Positions 1 to 5,569 of a stretch of DNA of 5,635 nt are shown piece after piece. Position 1 is the first letter of the stretch, and the number at the start of each line of letters is the position of its first letter. This DNA comes from an uncultured Actinomycetes bacterium (lineage in GTDB: Bacteria; Actinomycetota; Thermoleophilia; Solirubrobacterales; 70-9), in assembly GCA_937907435.1 (NCBI GenBank), contig CALCIA010000322.1:1-5635 (forward strand), in the 5' to 3' direction. The translations under genes and the position numbers were made by a program. The notes below the pieces were generated by a model. It saw nothing but the letters and a program-made list of their open reading frames with translations, did no database searches and had not been told where the DNA came from.

Positions 1-2300
1 CCCGCGGCGGACCAGCCGAGTTGCCGCGCCTCCACGGTCCACGACGCGAGCTCCGGCATGTGGTGGATCTTGATCTCCGCGTCCATCGTCTCCTTGACGA
101 AGGCGACGACGTCGGCGGCTGGAATCCACGGCGCGCCGAGACGCGCCGTGATGTCCGACGGCTTGAGGTCGACAGGCTGCACGGCAGCGAGCGCGGCGAC
201 ATTGCGTTCGTACTCCGGGTCGAGCGCGGCGGCAGCTTCCGCGGTCTTGAGTTTTTCTCGGACAGCGCCGGACAGATAGGCGTCGGCCGTCTGCCACGAT
301 CCATCCAAGGGATCGCGGAAGATTGCGCTGCCGAGTTCGGCGAGGACATCCTTTGCGTCGCGGTGCAGGAGCTCGGCGATGTGATCGACGTCGACGTGCC
401 CGCGCTCGTTCAGCACGACGGCAAGCGCGTCGGCGGCGCTCGCGATCACCGGAGCCGCCGGCGGCGCGATCACGCGCTCGGTGAAGATCGGTCCGGGCTT
501 CGCGGTGTTGGTCTCGAGGTCGTAGTCCTCGATCGAGGCGACGAGCCAGCAATCAGGATCATCGAGGAAGGGCTGGATGTTCGGCCGGCGATGCGTCTCG
601 CGCGTTTCGCCGCTCTCGTCATCCTCCGCGATCGATACGGTCGTGAAATTGACCGGGCCGAAGTCGCGGACGAAGCTCGACCAGGCGATGCGCAGGCGGA
701 CCTGCGCGTCCCTCCACGGCCGGTCGAGCTCCTGCGCCTTCAACACCTCGCGCACGGCATCGCGGATCGGGATCAGCTTGCGGATGATGCGGACGTGCTT
801 CTCTGGGATGCCCTCAGCGCTGCGGCCCTTGCGCGCTCTCACCGCGACGGGCTCGCCGTCGAGCACCTGCATCAGCCCATGCGCCTTGTCGAAGAAGTAG
901 CTGCCCTCGCGGACGTGGCGATCGGTCGGCAGCTCGAGGTCAGACAAATCGGTCGCATCTTCCAGATCGCGATCGATGGCCTCGGGCTCACCGTCGTAGA
1001 CCGCTTCCGGGAGGGGATCGAGGGCGGCCGCGAGCACTGCAGCGAGGTCCTCGCCGTCACGCGGCAGGCACGTGTAGGCCTCGCCGAAGGGACCCGAGGC
1101 GAGCGCGTGCGCGCCGAGCACGAAGTCGGGGTGCCGCGCGAACCATCGGTTCACGCGGATCTCGCTCTCGTCCTCTGTCGCGGGCCGGACTTCCTCGAGG
1201 TCGAGCCACGACAGGTCGCCCTCGGCGTCGCCGACCTTGCGCTTGCGGAAGAACAGGAGGTCGACCGCGACGTCGGTGCCGGCGGCAAAGCGGAAGCTGC
1301 CCTCAGGGAGACGAACGGCTGCAACCAGGTCCGCCGACTTGGCGATGTGTGCGCGCGCGGAGAAATCCGCCTTGTCCATCGTGCCATGCGAGGTGACGAA
1401 GGCGGCGAGCGCGCCGGGCTTCAGGAGGTCGATCGCACGCGCGATGAAGTAGTCGTGCAAGCGAAGACCCATTGAACGGTAGGCTCGATCGGAGCGCACG
1501 GTGCGGTCGGAGAAAGGCGGGTTGCCGACGGCGAGGTCGAAGCTCGCGGGCAACTCAGTGCGCGCTAAGTCGCCGGCGATGATGCGCGCGCCGGGCTGCA
1601 GCAGGCGGACGATGCGCGCCGTCACCGGATCGAGCTCGATGCCGGTGACGTGCGAGACGTCGCGCAGACCTTCCGGCATCAGTGCCGGAAACAACCCAGT
1701 GCCAATGCCGGGCTCGAGGACGCGGCCGCCGCGCCAGCCGAGGCGCCGCAAGCCGGCCCAGATCGTGCGAACGATAAACTCCGGCGTGAAGTGCGCATAC
1801 TGGGTGCAGCGCGCCAGTGAGGCGTGGTCGAGGTCGCCGACGGCGTCCTGCAGGTCTTCGCCGATTGCCTCCCAGCCCCTGCGGAATCCCGTCTCGCCCG
1901 GGCGTCGGAAGACGGAGTTGGCGAGCTCGGAGGCGCCGAACCCGGTGAAGCGGATCAGCTGCGCCTGCTCCTCGGCGGTCGCCGCGCGCTCCTCGGCTTC
2001 GATGGCCGTGGCGAGCCGGATCGCCGCGATGTTGTCGCGCGCACGATCTTTCCAGCCCTTCGCCAGGGCGCGATCGCCGGATAGGTAGAAGTTCGCTCCG
2101 CGCTCTCGACGGGTAGACGGTGCCGGACGTGCGGCTGCCGCGACCGCAAGTGCGGGCGCCTGTGAGGACGGATCGGGGGCGTCACCCTCGTGCGGATCTA
2201 TGGTGCTGCCGTCTCCGAAAGCGGTGATGCCGATGCCGAGGCCCGATGAGAGCGCGGTGTTGCCGAAAAGATCGAGGGTGAAGGGGTCGTCATGCGCCAT
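1..2300 (-). CDS. N12-class DNA adenine methylase / SNF2-type helicase, N-terminal 766 residues (3' end outside window)
   Basis: I translated this frame by hand: it is open without a stop from ATG 2300 to the left edge, so the gene is cut by the window. The start is supported by AAGGAG at 2309-2314, 8 nt upstream. Seen: a Pro/Ala-rich, probably flexible N terminus (about 1-65); an RFTGFGASELA segment (about 117-127) that corresponds to the WGGL-type segment of large methylase-helicases; SAM-binding motif I LEPGIGTG at 195-202; catalytic motif NPPF at 260-263, the N6-adenine (amino) methyltransferase signature; and LHDYFIARAIDLLKPG with FVTSHGTMDK (about 281-310), then LPEGSF and DLLFFRKRK. 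Known: this motif series is found in very large proteins (often over 1,400 residues) that fuse a methylase to an SNF2/DEAD helicase, annotated as N12-class adenine-specific DNA methylase (COG4646) and resembling phage P1 DarB. Inferred: the helicase motifs lie beyond the window; the protein may modify or protect element DNA. It is last in the visible gene run, 105 nt after DUF3085. A catalytically silent methylase fold is possible. Confidence 0.86.
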   Translation of the reverse strand, partial: MAHDDPFTLDLFGNTALSSGLGIGITAFGDGSTIDPHEGDAPDPSSQAPALAVAAAARPAPSTRRERGANFYLSGDRALAKGWKDRARDNIAAIRLATAIEAEERAATAEEQAQLIRFTGFGASELANSVFRRPGETGFRRGWEAIGEDLQDAVGDLDHASLARCTQYAHFTPEFIVRTIWAGLRRLGWRGGRVLEPGIGTGLFPALMPEGLRDVSHVTGIELDPVTARIVRLLQPGARIIAGDLARTELPASFDLAVGNPPFSDRTVRSDRAYRSMGLRLHDYFIARAIDLLKPGALAAFVTSHGTMDKADFSARAHIAKSADLVAAVRLPEGSFRFAAGTDVAVDLLFFRKRKVGDAEGDLSWLDLEEVRPATEDESEIRVNRWFARHPDFVLGAHALASGPFGEAYTCLPRDGEDLAAVLAAALDPLPEAVYDGEPEAIDRDLEDATDLSDLELPTDRHVREGSYFFDKAHGLMQVLDGEPVAVRARKGRSAEGIPEKHVRIIRKLIPIRDAVREVLKAQELDRPWRDAQVRLRIAWSSFVRDFGPVNFTTVSIAEDDESGETRETHRRPNIQPFLDDPDCWLVASIEDYDLETNTAKPGPIFTERVIAPPAAPVIASAADALAVVLNERGHVDVDHIAELLHRDAKDVLAELGSAIFRDPLDGSWQTADAYLSGAVREKLKTAEAAAALDPEYERNVAALAAVQPVDLKPSDITARLGAPWIPAADVVAFVKETMDAEIKIHHMPELASWTVEARQLGWSAA

Positions 2301-2308
2301 GGGAGTGT

Positions 2309-2314
2309 CTCCTT
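2309..2314 (-). promoter_or_regulatory. Shine-Dalgarno of the methylase-helicase gene
   Basis: AAGGAG on the minus strand, 8 nt before ATG 2300. It fixes the start of the large gene. A second ATG on the same strand at 2293 is in another frame and lacks such a site at the right distance. Confidence 0.75.
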
Positions 2315-2384
2315 GTGCTGGGGCGCGCGTCATCGACCTGCCGGAGATTGCGGCGGGCGCGATGGTCGCGAGAGATTGCGGGAA

Positions 2385-2400
2385 CGGGCCGCGTGGCCCG
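2385..2400 (-). other. Perfect 6-bp stem-loop just after the DUF3085 stop
   Basis: CGGGCC and GGCCCG form an uninterrupted 6-bp G/C stem around a 4-nt loop (2391-2394), five nt downstream of the DUF3085 TGA. It is not followed by a T run on the minus strand (TTCCCGC follows), so it is a poor candidate for a classic intrinsic terminator. It could be an RNA-stabilising 3' hairpin, a pause or attenuation site before the methylase-helicase gene, or chance in GC-rich DNA. Nothing else is recognisable in the 105-nt gap (2301-2405) apart from the ribosome binding site. Confidence 0.35.
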
Positions 2401-2405
2401 GAAGG

Positions 2406-2807
2406 TCAGCGGTGGATCGGCGTGATCGACATGCTGTCGTCGGTCATCGCGATTGTGAGGTGCGTGGCTGGTGGGGCTGCCGCGATCAGCTTCACGAGCG
2501 TCTCGGCGTCGAGAAAATCGATGCCGTCATCGCCCCCGAAATACTGGCGCTTGTAATGCCAGTAATCGGGATTGATCTTCGGATCGCATTCCTCGGCGTA
2601 GACGACGAGCGGACGCTCCTGTCCTTCGGCGAGCTTGCCGTTGGACATGATGTAGACGCCTTCGTCGCCCACCAGCCAGACGCCGGGCTTCTCGTCCTTG
2701 CCGGGAGCGAGGCCGTAGTGCGGATTGCGGAAGCCGCCGTTCAGAAAAGCGTCGATGCGGCCGCGCATGATGACGGCGCGCACCGCCGAGACGGGGAACG
2801 TGAACAT
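2406..2807 (-). CDS. DUF3085 domain-containing protein
   Basis: 133 residues, beginning MFTFPVSAVRAV. I recognise the family as DUF3085, a small protein of unknown function found in alphaproteobacterial plasmids and islands. Seen: a short N-terminal helix; a central part with PGVWLVGDEGVYIMSNG (about 42-58) that looks like beta strands; an aromatic patch DYWHYKRQYFGGDDG; and a C-terminal segment ending in PIHR. No signal peptide, membrane segment or metal-binding cluster is visible, so it is probably cytoplasmic. Start choice: GTG 2822 and ATG 2819 are also in frame, but GGAGG at 2813-2817 sits 5 nt before ATG 2807, and ATG 2819 overlaps the stop of the preceding gene. The DUF1419 stop (2821-2819) lies only 11 nt upstream, so the two genes are surely co-transcribed and probably translationally coupled. 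Function unknown; the family call comes from sequence memory. Confidence 0.84.
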   Translation of the reverse strand: MFTFPVSAVRAVIMRGRIDAFLNGGFRNPHYGLAPGKDEKPGVWLVGDEGVYIMSNGKLAEGQERPLVVYAEECDPKINPDYWHYKRQYFGGDDGIDFLDAETLVKLIAAAPPATHLTIAMTDDSMSITPIHR

Positions 2808-2812
2808 CGCCG

Positions 2813-2817
2813 CCTCC
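2813..2817 (-). promoter_or_regulatory. Shine-Dalgarno deciding the DUF3085 start
   Basis: GGAGG on the minus strand, 5 nt before ATG 2807 and directly after the TGA of the DUF1419 gene. Ribosomes ending the upstream gene would stop beside this site, which favours coupled translation and the ATG 2807 start over GTG 2822 or ATG 2819. Confidence 0.65.
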
Positions 2818-2818
2818 A

Positions 2819-3421
2819 TCACGCTGCCATCGCGTCGGGGAGGTAGCGCAGATGCACCGGCAGCTTCGCCGAGACCTCCGCGTCGGTGAGTTCGTCCAGC
2901 AGCCTCAGCACCGTCCCGCGCTGGCCTCCGTAGAAGAGCACCGTGCGCATGCCGCGCTGGCGCTCGGCGAAGCGCTCGCCGGCGTAGCCGCGGTAGTCGT
3001 CGTGCGTGCTCGACCAGATGTGCTCGAGCCGTTCCTCGCGCGTCATCGCCTTCACAGGCCGCGACTCGCGGTCGACGATGGCCGCGCGCATGCAGCCTGG
3101 CGAGGTGCGATCCGCGAGGTCGCAGTAGCCGTGGAAGTAGCGCTGATGGCCGTCAATCGACAGCGCAAAGAAGACGCTGGTGACGCTGCCGGTGAGGAAT
3201 TCACGCAGCGCGAACATGTCGTGCCGCATCCACAGCGGCGGCAGGACGTCGAACATGTAGTTGTGTTCGATCTGGGCGATCTCGAACCACTCGCCCGAAT
3301 AGAGTGCGGTCGAGTCGTTTTCCGCACGGTTCGGCCACTGTGCATGGCGATCGAACATGCGGAACATCTGCCGACGGTCGGCAACGCCTTGATAGACCTT
3401 TCGGATCGAAGAGGGGATCAT
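2819..3421 (-). CDS. DUF1419 domain-containing protein
   Basis: 200 residues, starting MIPSSIRKVYQGV. I recognise the family as DUF1419, conserved on plasmids and islands of Rhizobium-like bacteria with no established function. Seen: an N-terminal RRQMFRMFDRHAQWP (about 16-30); the characteristic ALYSGEWFEIAQIEHNYMF and LPPLWMRHDMFALREFLTG stretches (about 39-77); a strand-rich middle SVFFALSIDGHQRYFHGYC; and TREERLEHIWSSTHDDYRGYAGER in the C-terminal half. It is rich in aromatic residues, Arg and His, with no membrane segment or signal peptide, and is probably a soluble cytoplasmic protein. Start choice: AAAGGAG at 3430-3436 is 8 nt before ATG 3421. An in-frame ATG at 3481 would add 20 residues, but lacks equally good spacing and the added residues do not look like family sequence. 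It is followed after 11 nt by DUF3085; the pair probably acts together. Confidence 0.9.
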   Translation of the reverse strand: MIPSSIRKVYQGVADRRQMFRMFDRHAQWPNRAENDSTALYSGEWFEIAQIEHNYMFDVLPPLWMRHDMFALREFLTGSVTSVFFALSIDGHQRYFHGYCDLADRTSPGCMRAAIVDRESRPVKAMTREERLEHIWSSTHDDYRGYAGERFAERQRGMRTVLFYGGQRGTVLRLLDELTDAEVSAKLPVHLRYLPDAMAA

Positions 3422-3429
3422 GGTGGGGG

Positions 3430-3436
3430 CTCCTTT
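3430..3436 (-). promoter_or_regulatory. Shine-Dalgarno deciding the DUF1419 start
   Basis: AAAGGAG on the minus strand, 8 nt before ATG 3421. It is the best ribosome binding site in this gap and selects the 200-residue form over the longer in-frame readings that run back into the intergenic repeat. Confidence 0.7.
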
Positions 3437-3449
3437 CAGCCTCGTCGGG

Positions 3450-3473
3450 CCGAAGCGCGGCTGACCCCTTCGG
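3450..3473 (-). other. Leader stem-loop upstream of the DUF1419 gene
   Basis: CCGAAG (3450-3455) and CTTCGG (3468-3473) form a perfect 6-bp stem with a 12-nt loop, 14 nt before the DUF1419 ribosome binding site. It may be a structured 5' leader. The rest of 3437-3509 has no recognisable promoter. Base composition makes chance occurrence quite possible. Confidence 0.3.
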
Positions 3474-3509
3474 TTCGCCATCCTCTTCAGCCCTTCTGAC
3501 CCCACCTTC

Positions 3510-3591
3510 GCGGCCGCCTCTCCGGTCCGGCGGGTCAAGGGCCGCGCAGCGGGCGAAGCCTCCCTTGACGCGCCGGCCGGGCATGCGGCAC
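3510..3591. repeat. 82-bp intergenic palindromic repeat, copy A
   Basis: This stretch matches 4308-4389 in the same orientation at 80 of 82 positions (differences at 3556 A/G and 3584 T/C). It contains a long inverted repeat: GTCAAGGG (3534-3541) pairs with CCCTTGAC (3562-3569). After one G/G mismatch the stem continues outward, with a single bulged T at 3526, to about 3522 and 3580, giving some 18 paired bases. The 20-nt loop holds two small nested hairpins, CCGC-GCA-GCGG and GGC-GAA-GCC. It starts 2 nt beyond the stop of the 224-residue gene. It resembles REP-like or Rhizobium intergenic mosaic elements in kind; I cannot assign it to a named family. Intrinsic termination is not indicated because no T tract follows. 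Confidence 0.9.
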
Positions 3592-3592
3592 G

Positions 3593-4267
3593 TCATTCCT
3601 CCTTTTCTTGTCCCCTCTTTTTCGCCTCTCCCTGATCCCTCTGGGCGCGCCGGATGGCGGCGAGGGCAGCTCTGAACAGCGCCGCGCCTCGCTCCTCGGT
3701 GAGGTCGGACGCGGCCACGACCGCGAGGCAGGCCGCGTGGACGTCGTCGTCAGTCACACTGTCCGGTCGCAGCGTCGCCAAGCCATCGTCGCCGGCGATG
3801 ACTTCGGCAATCGTTGTGCGCACCTCGCTCTCGTCGAAGCGCAGCAGCGTGTGAATGCGCGGCGTGAGTGCAGTGGCGTCCGGATCCCGCGCGCCGGCGA
3901 GGATCGCCTCTGCCTTTGCGACCGCGAGCGCCGCGCGTTCTCTCCAATACGTTCGGGACGCCGCGTCGTGCGCGCTGCCCAGCACGTTGACCAGGCCGAG
4001 CAGCACCTCGAAGTGGTCAGCCTTGCGCTGCAAGGTCTCGTCAAAGTGCGACGGCACCTGCAGGGACGCGCCGCGGTACGCAGCGTCCTCGCCTTCCCAG
4101 GCGCCGGTGACGTACGTCTCGCCCGCCGAGTCGTAATCGCGTTTGGCGTCGTCCCAATCGTCGTCCTCGATGGCGAGCCGGCAGGCTTCCGCCAGGCTTT
4201 CCGCCTTGTACGTGCGCTGGCGGTAGACCGGCAGGCGATAGGTGGTCTCGATCGTGAATGCGGGCAT
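3593..4267 (-). CDS. Conserved hypothetical protein, 224 residues
   Basis: The protein starts MPAFTIETTYRLPVYRQRTY, and I recognise it as a conserved hypothetical of alphaproteobacterial mobile DNA, without a domain name I can give safely. Seen: an N-terminal region (1-70) that looks like a beta strand, then helix AESLAEACRLAIEDDDWDDA, then SAGETYVTGAWEGEDAAYRG, reminiscent of small binding domains; IPSHFDE-like VPSHFDETLQRKADHFEVLLGLVNVL (about 77-102); an Ala-rich helical middle with RERAALAVAKAEAILAGARDPD; an acidic DSVTDDDVHAACLAVVAA stretch; and a highly charged tail ending KKRGQEKEE. No catalytic motif, signal peptide or membrane segment is visible. Start choice: GAAGGAAA at 4273-4280 precedes ATG 4267, and anything further upstream would read through the intergenic repeat. 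The gene lies alone between two near-identical 82-bp repeats, 171 nt from DUF1419 and 210 nt from the TOPRIM gene. Function unknown. Confidence 0.85.
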   Translation of the reverse strand: MPAFTIETTYRLPVYRQRTYKAESLAEACRLAIEDDDWDDAKRDYDSAGETYVTGAWEGEDAAYRGASLQVPSHFDETLQRKADHFEVLLGLVNVLGSAHDAASRTYWRERAALAVAKAEAILAGARDPDATALTPRIHTLLRFDESEVRTTIAEVIAGDDGLATLRPDSVTDDDVHAACLAVVAASDLTEERGAALFRAALAAIRRAQRDQGEAKKRGQEKEE

Positions 4268-4307
4268 GTCTATTTCCTTCCCTTCGGGCGTTGGAGACAC
4301 CCTCGGG

Positions 4308-4389
4308 GCGGCCGCCTCTCCGGTCCGGCGGGTCAAGGGCCGCGCAGCGGGCGGAGCCTCCCTTGACGCGCCGGCCGGGCACGCGGCAC
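4308..4389. repeat. 82-bp intergenic palindromic repeat, copy B
   Basis: This is the same element as 3510-3591, in direct orientation and exactly 798 bp away. The main stem pairs 4320-4339 with 4360-4378; the whole stem is identical to copy A. One of the two differences falls in the tip of an inner mini-hairpin (GAA to GGA at 4354), the other (4382) just outside the main stem, so the predicted structure is unchanged. It lies 40 nt before the start of the 224-residue gene and about 88 nt after the TOPRIM stop. It is followed by GCGGCACCGG, which also occurs beside the third, diverged element at 5583-5592. Confidence 0.9.
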
Positions 4390-4477
4390 CGGACATATCT
4401 TGCCGGCTGGCGAGGCCGCATTCGCTCGCCTTGATTTACCGCTGACTCAGGAGGTGCGCAGCCGGCCCCGCGCCCAC
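4390..4477 (-). other. Non-coding gap between copy B and the TOPRIM stop
   Basis: No gene or convincing promoter is seen. GGCGAG (4409-4414) and CTCGCC (4425-4430) form a 6-bp stem with a 10-nt loop. A wider pair, GCCGGCTG (4402-4409) with CAGCCGGC (4459-4466), is also present and would compete with it at one base. Neither is followed by a T run on the minus strand. These may fold the 3' end of the TOPRIM transcript or the leader of the next gene; chance is not excluded. Confidence 0.3.
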
Positions 4478-5404
4478 TCACCCCGCCCTGGCCAAGGGCT
4501 CGCGTCCGAGCCGAGCGAGAAGCGCCTTCAGGTCCTCGTTCCAGTCACCCGCGCGTGGCCGCGATCGCGCATAGCCGGCGCCGATCTCGGACGCGATCAA
4601 GCGGATGCGGTCGGCGTAGACGTCGCCCTGGCGGTTGTTGTCGGTCGCCGCCACAAGCCGGGTGCCCGGCCGCTCCGCGAGCCGGCGGATCGCTCGTTCG
4701 CTCGCCGGCGACCAGCCGCCGCCGGTGCTCACGTAGAGGGTGTCGGGACGCAGCACCTGGATCGCGGCGAGGCTCAACGCGTCGATCGCGGCCTCGGTGA
4801 CGCAGATTCGCGCTGCTGCCGAGGGGCCGAGACGGAAGAGCTCCTTGGCGCCGCCGGTTGCGAAGCCGCGCCATTGGGGGCCGCGCTCCTCCCACCCGAG
4901 CAGCGCGCCGCCGGCGTCGCGGTGCGCGGCCCACATGCTGCCGTGCGGTCCCTCGCGCAGCAGGTCCTGCTGGACCGCGGTGGCGACGACGGAGTCGGGT
5001 ATCCCGCGATCGCCTGTCAGGTAGCGCCACGTCGCCGAGCCAGGCCGAGGCTTCGTGCGGCAGCCCCAGCGATCGGCGACGGAGCGGATCGGCGCCGGCC
5101 GGCTTGGCCGCTCCCACGGAGGCGCCGCCGGGACGAAGCCCACAAGCGCGGCGACGCGAGACGACGCCTCGGGGAAGCCGCGGGCGCCCAAGTGCTCGGC
5201 GAGGTCGAACACGTCGCCCTTCGCGGTGGAGAGTGGATCGAACCAGCCGCGGCCGTCGTGGATCACGATGACGATCTTCGCGTCGCGGCGGTACTTGACG
5301 GCGCGGCGCGTGCTTTCCTTCACGTCGACTTTCCAGCCGTCGTCCTCCAGCACGGCGGCGCAACCGACCCTGCCTCTCAATTCCTCGATTTCATTTTTCT
5401 CCAT
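4478..5404 (-). CDS. DUF3991 and TOPRIM domain-containing primase-like protein
   Basis: 308 residues from MEKNEIEELRGRVGC. Domains seen: an N-terminal region (1-92) with GRGWFDPLSTAKGDVFDLAEHL, resembling a primase CHC2 zinc-binding fold without its cysteines; a DUF3991 region (about 124-193) with TWRYLTGDRGIPDSVV and GSMWAAHRDAGGALLGWEER; and a TOPRIM domain (about 198-293) with the VTEAAIDALSL motif carrying Glu204, ATDNNRQG (Asp255) and the closing DWNEDLK (about 287-293). Known: TOPRIM folds bind metal and catalyse nucleotidyl transfer or DNA cleavage in primases and topoisomerases; the DUF3991-TOPRIM combination is common on plasmids and conjugative elements. Inferred: a cytoplasmic primase-like or DNA-processing protein of a mobile element, activity unproven. 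Start choice: the family start matches ATG 5404 although no good ribosome binding site is adjacent; the frame stays open to the right edge, but that extension crosses an inverted repeat and looks non-coding. Only one cysteine lies in the N-terminal region. Confidence 0.92.
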   Translation of the reverse strand: MEKNEIEELRGRVGCAAVLEDDGWKVDVKESTRRAVKYRRDAKIVIVIHDGRGWFDPLSTAKGDVFDLAEHLGARGFPEASSRVAALVGFVPAAPPWERPSRPAPIRSVADRWGCRTKPRPGSATWRYLTGDRGIPDSVVATAVQQDLLREGPHGSMWAAHRDAGGALLGWEERGPQWRGFATGGAKELFRLGPSAAARICVTEAAIDALSLAAIQVLRPDTLYVSTGGGWSPASERAIRRLAERPGTRLVAATDNNRQGDVYADRIRLIASEIGAGYARSRPRAGDWNEDLKALLARLGREPLARAG

Positions 5405-5412
5405 GGCTTTCA

Positions 5413-5424
5413 CTATACGGGCAT
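5413..5424 (-). other. Possible three-codon leader ORF before the TOPRIM gene
   Basis: ATG CCC GTA TAG on the minus strand is preceded at 9 nt by AAAGGA (5434-5439), the only good ribosome binding site in this leader. It ends 8 nt before ATG 5404 of the TOPRIM gene, in a different frame. It may be a reinitiation leader or simply chance. The same bases include TATAGT (5411-5416), which could instead be a -10 element, but no matching -35 is seen 16-18 nt upstream. Confidence 0.25.
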
Positions 5425-5500
5425 CCGGCCCGTTCCTTTCTTCGGTTGACGCCCGTCGACACACCAACGAGACGCCACCCGCCTGCCGCGAAGCGTGCCG

Positions 5501-5569
5501 GATGCAAGGGCGCGCTGGCAAGTGGTCGCCGTGGTCTCGCCTGGGCCGCGGCGCAGCCTCCCTTGCATC
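5501..5569. repeat. Diverged intergenic palindromic repeat, copy C
   Basis: GATGCAAGGG (5501-5510) and CCCTTGCATC (5560-5569) are perfect 10-bp inverted arms around a 49-nt loop. The core CAAGGG/CCCTTG and the preceding AGCCT are shared with copies A and B, and GCGGCACCGG follows at 5583-5592 as it does beside copy B. The outer arm bases differ from A and B, yet change on both sides so that pairing is kept. It lies between an upstream gene end at 5602 and the TOPRIM start. The rest of 5405-5601 shows no other gene. Confidence 0.7.

Noticed and set aside
21..1475. Long plus-strand open frame of 484 codons
   Set aside because: It is the exact antisense register of the methylase-helicase gene; the high GC content keeps it open. 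Its translation shows no family motif, whereas the minus strand gives clear methylase motifs.
2385..2400. Intrinsic terminator after DUF3085
   Set aside because: The stem is perfect but short, and no T run follows on the minus strand, so it is listed only as a stem-loop.
3422..3538. N-terminal extension of the DUF1419 protein into the gap
   Set aside because: The added residues include a TRRTGEAAA stretch that also appears in the extension of the neighbouring gene, because both are translations of the same intergenic repeat. The ribosome binding site at 3430-3436 supports ATG 3421.
3510..4389. Integron-like cassette with the repeats as attC sites
   Set aside because: Length and folding are similar, but no GTTRRRY / RYYYAAC core sites are visible at the repeat ends and no integrase is present in the window.
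4041..4481. Minus-strand frame with a GRRVKGG..ARCAALDPPDRRGG peptide, also present in a frame at 3201-3596
   Set aside because: The shared peptide is the repeat element read in one frame, and the remainder overlaps real genes out of frame. It is not a duplicated protein domain.
4400..5449. Plus-strand open frame of 349 codons opposite the TOPRIM gene
   Set aside because: It is rich in Arg, Ala and Gly with no recognisable motif, and it runs through the intergenic gap; it is a shadow of the minus-strand gene.
3510..5569. CRISPR array
   Set aside because: Only two near-identical copies 798 bp apart with a gene between them, plus one diverged copy; no regular short spacers.
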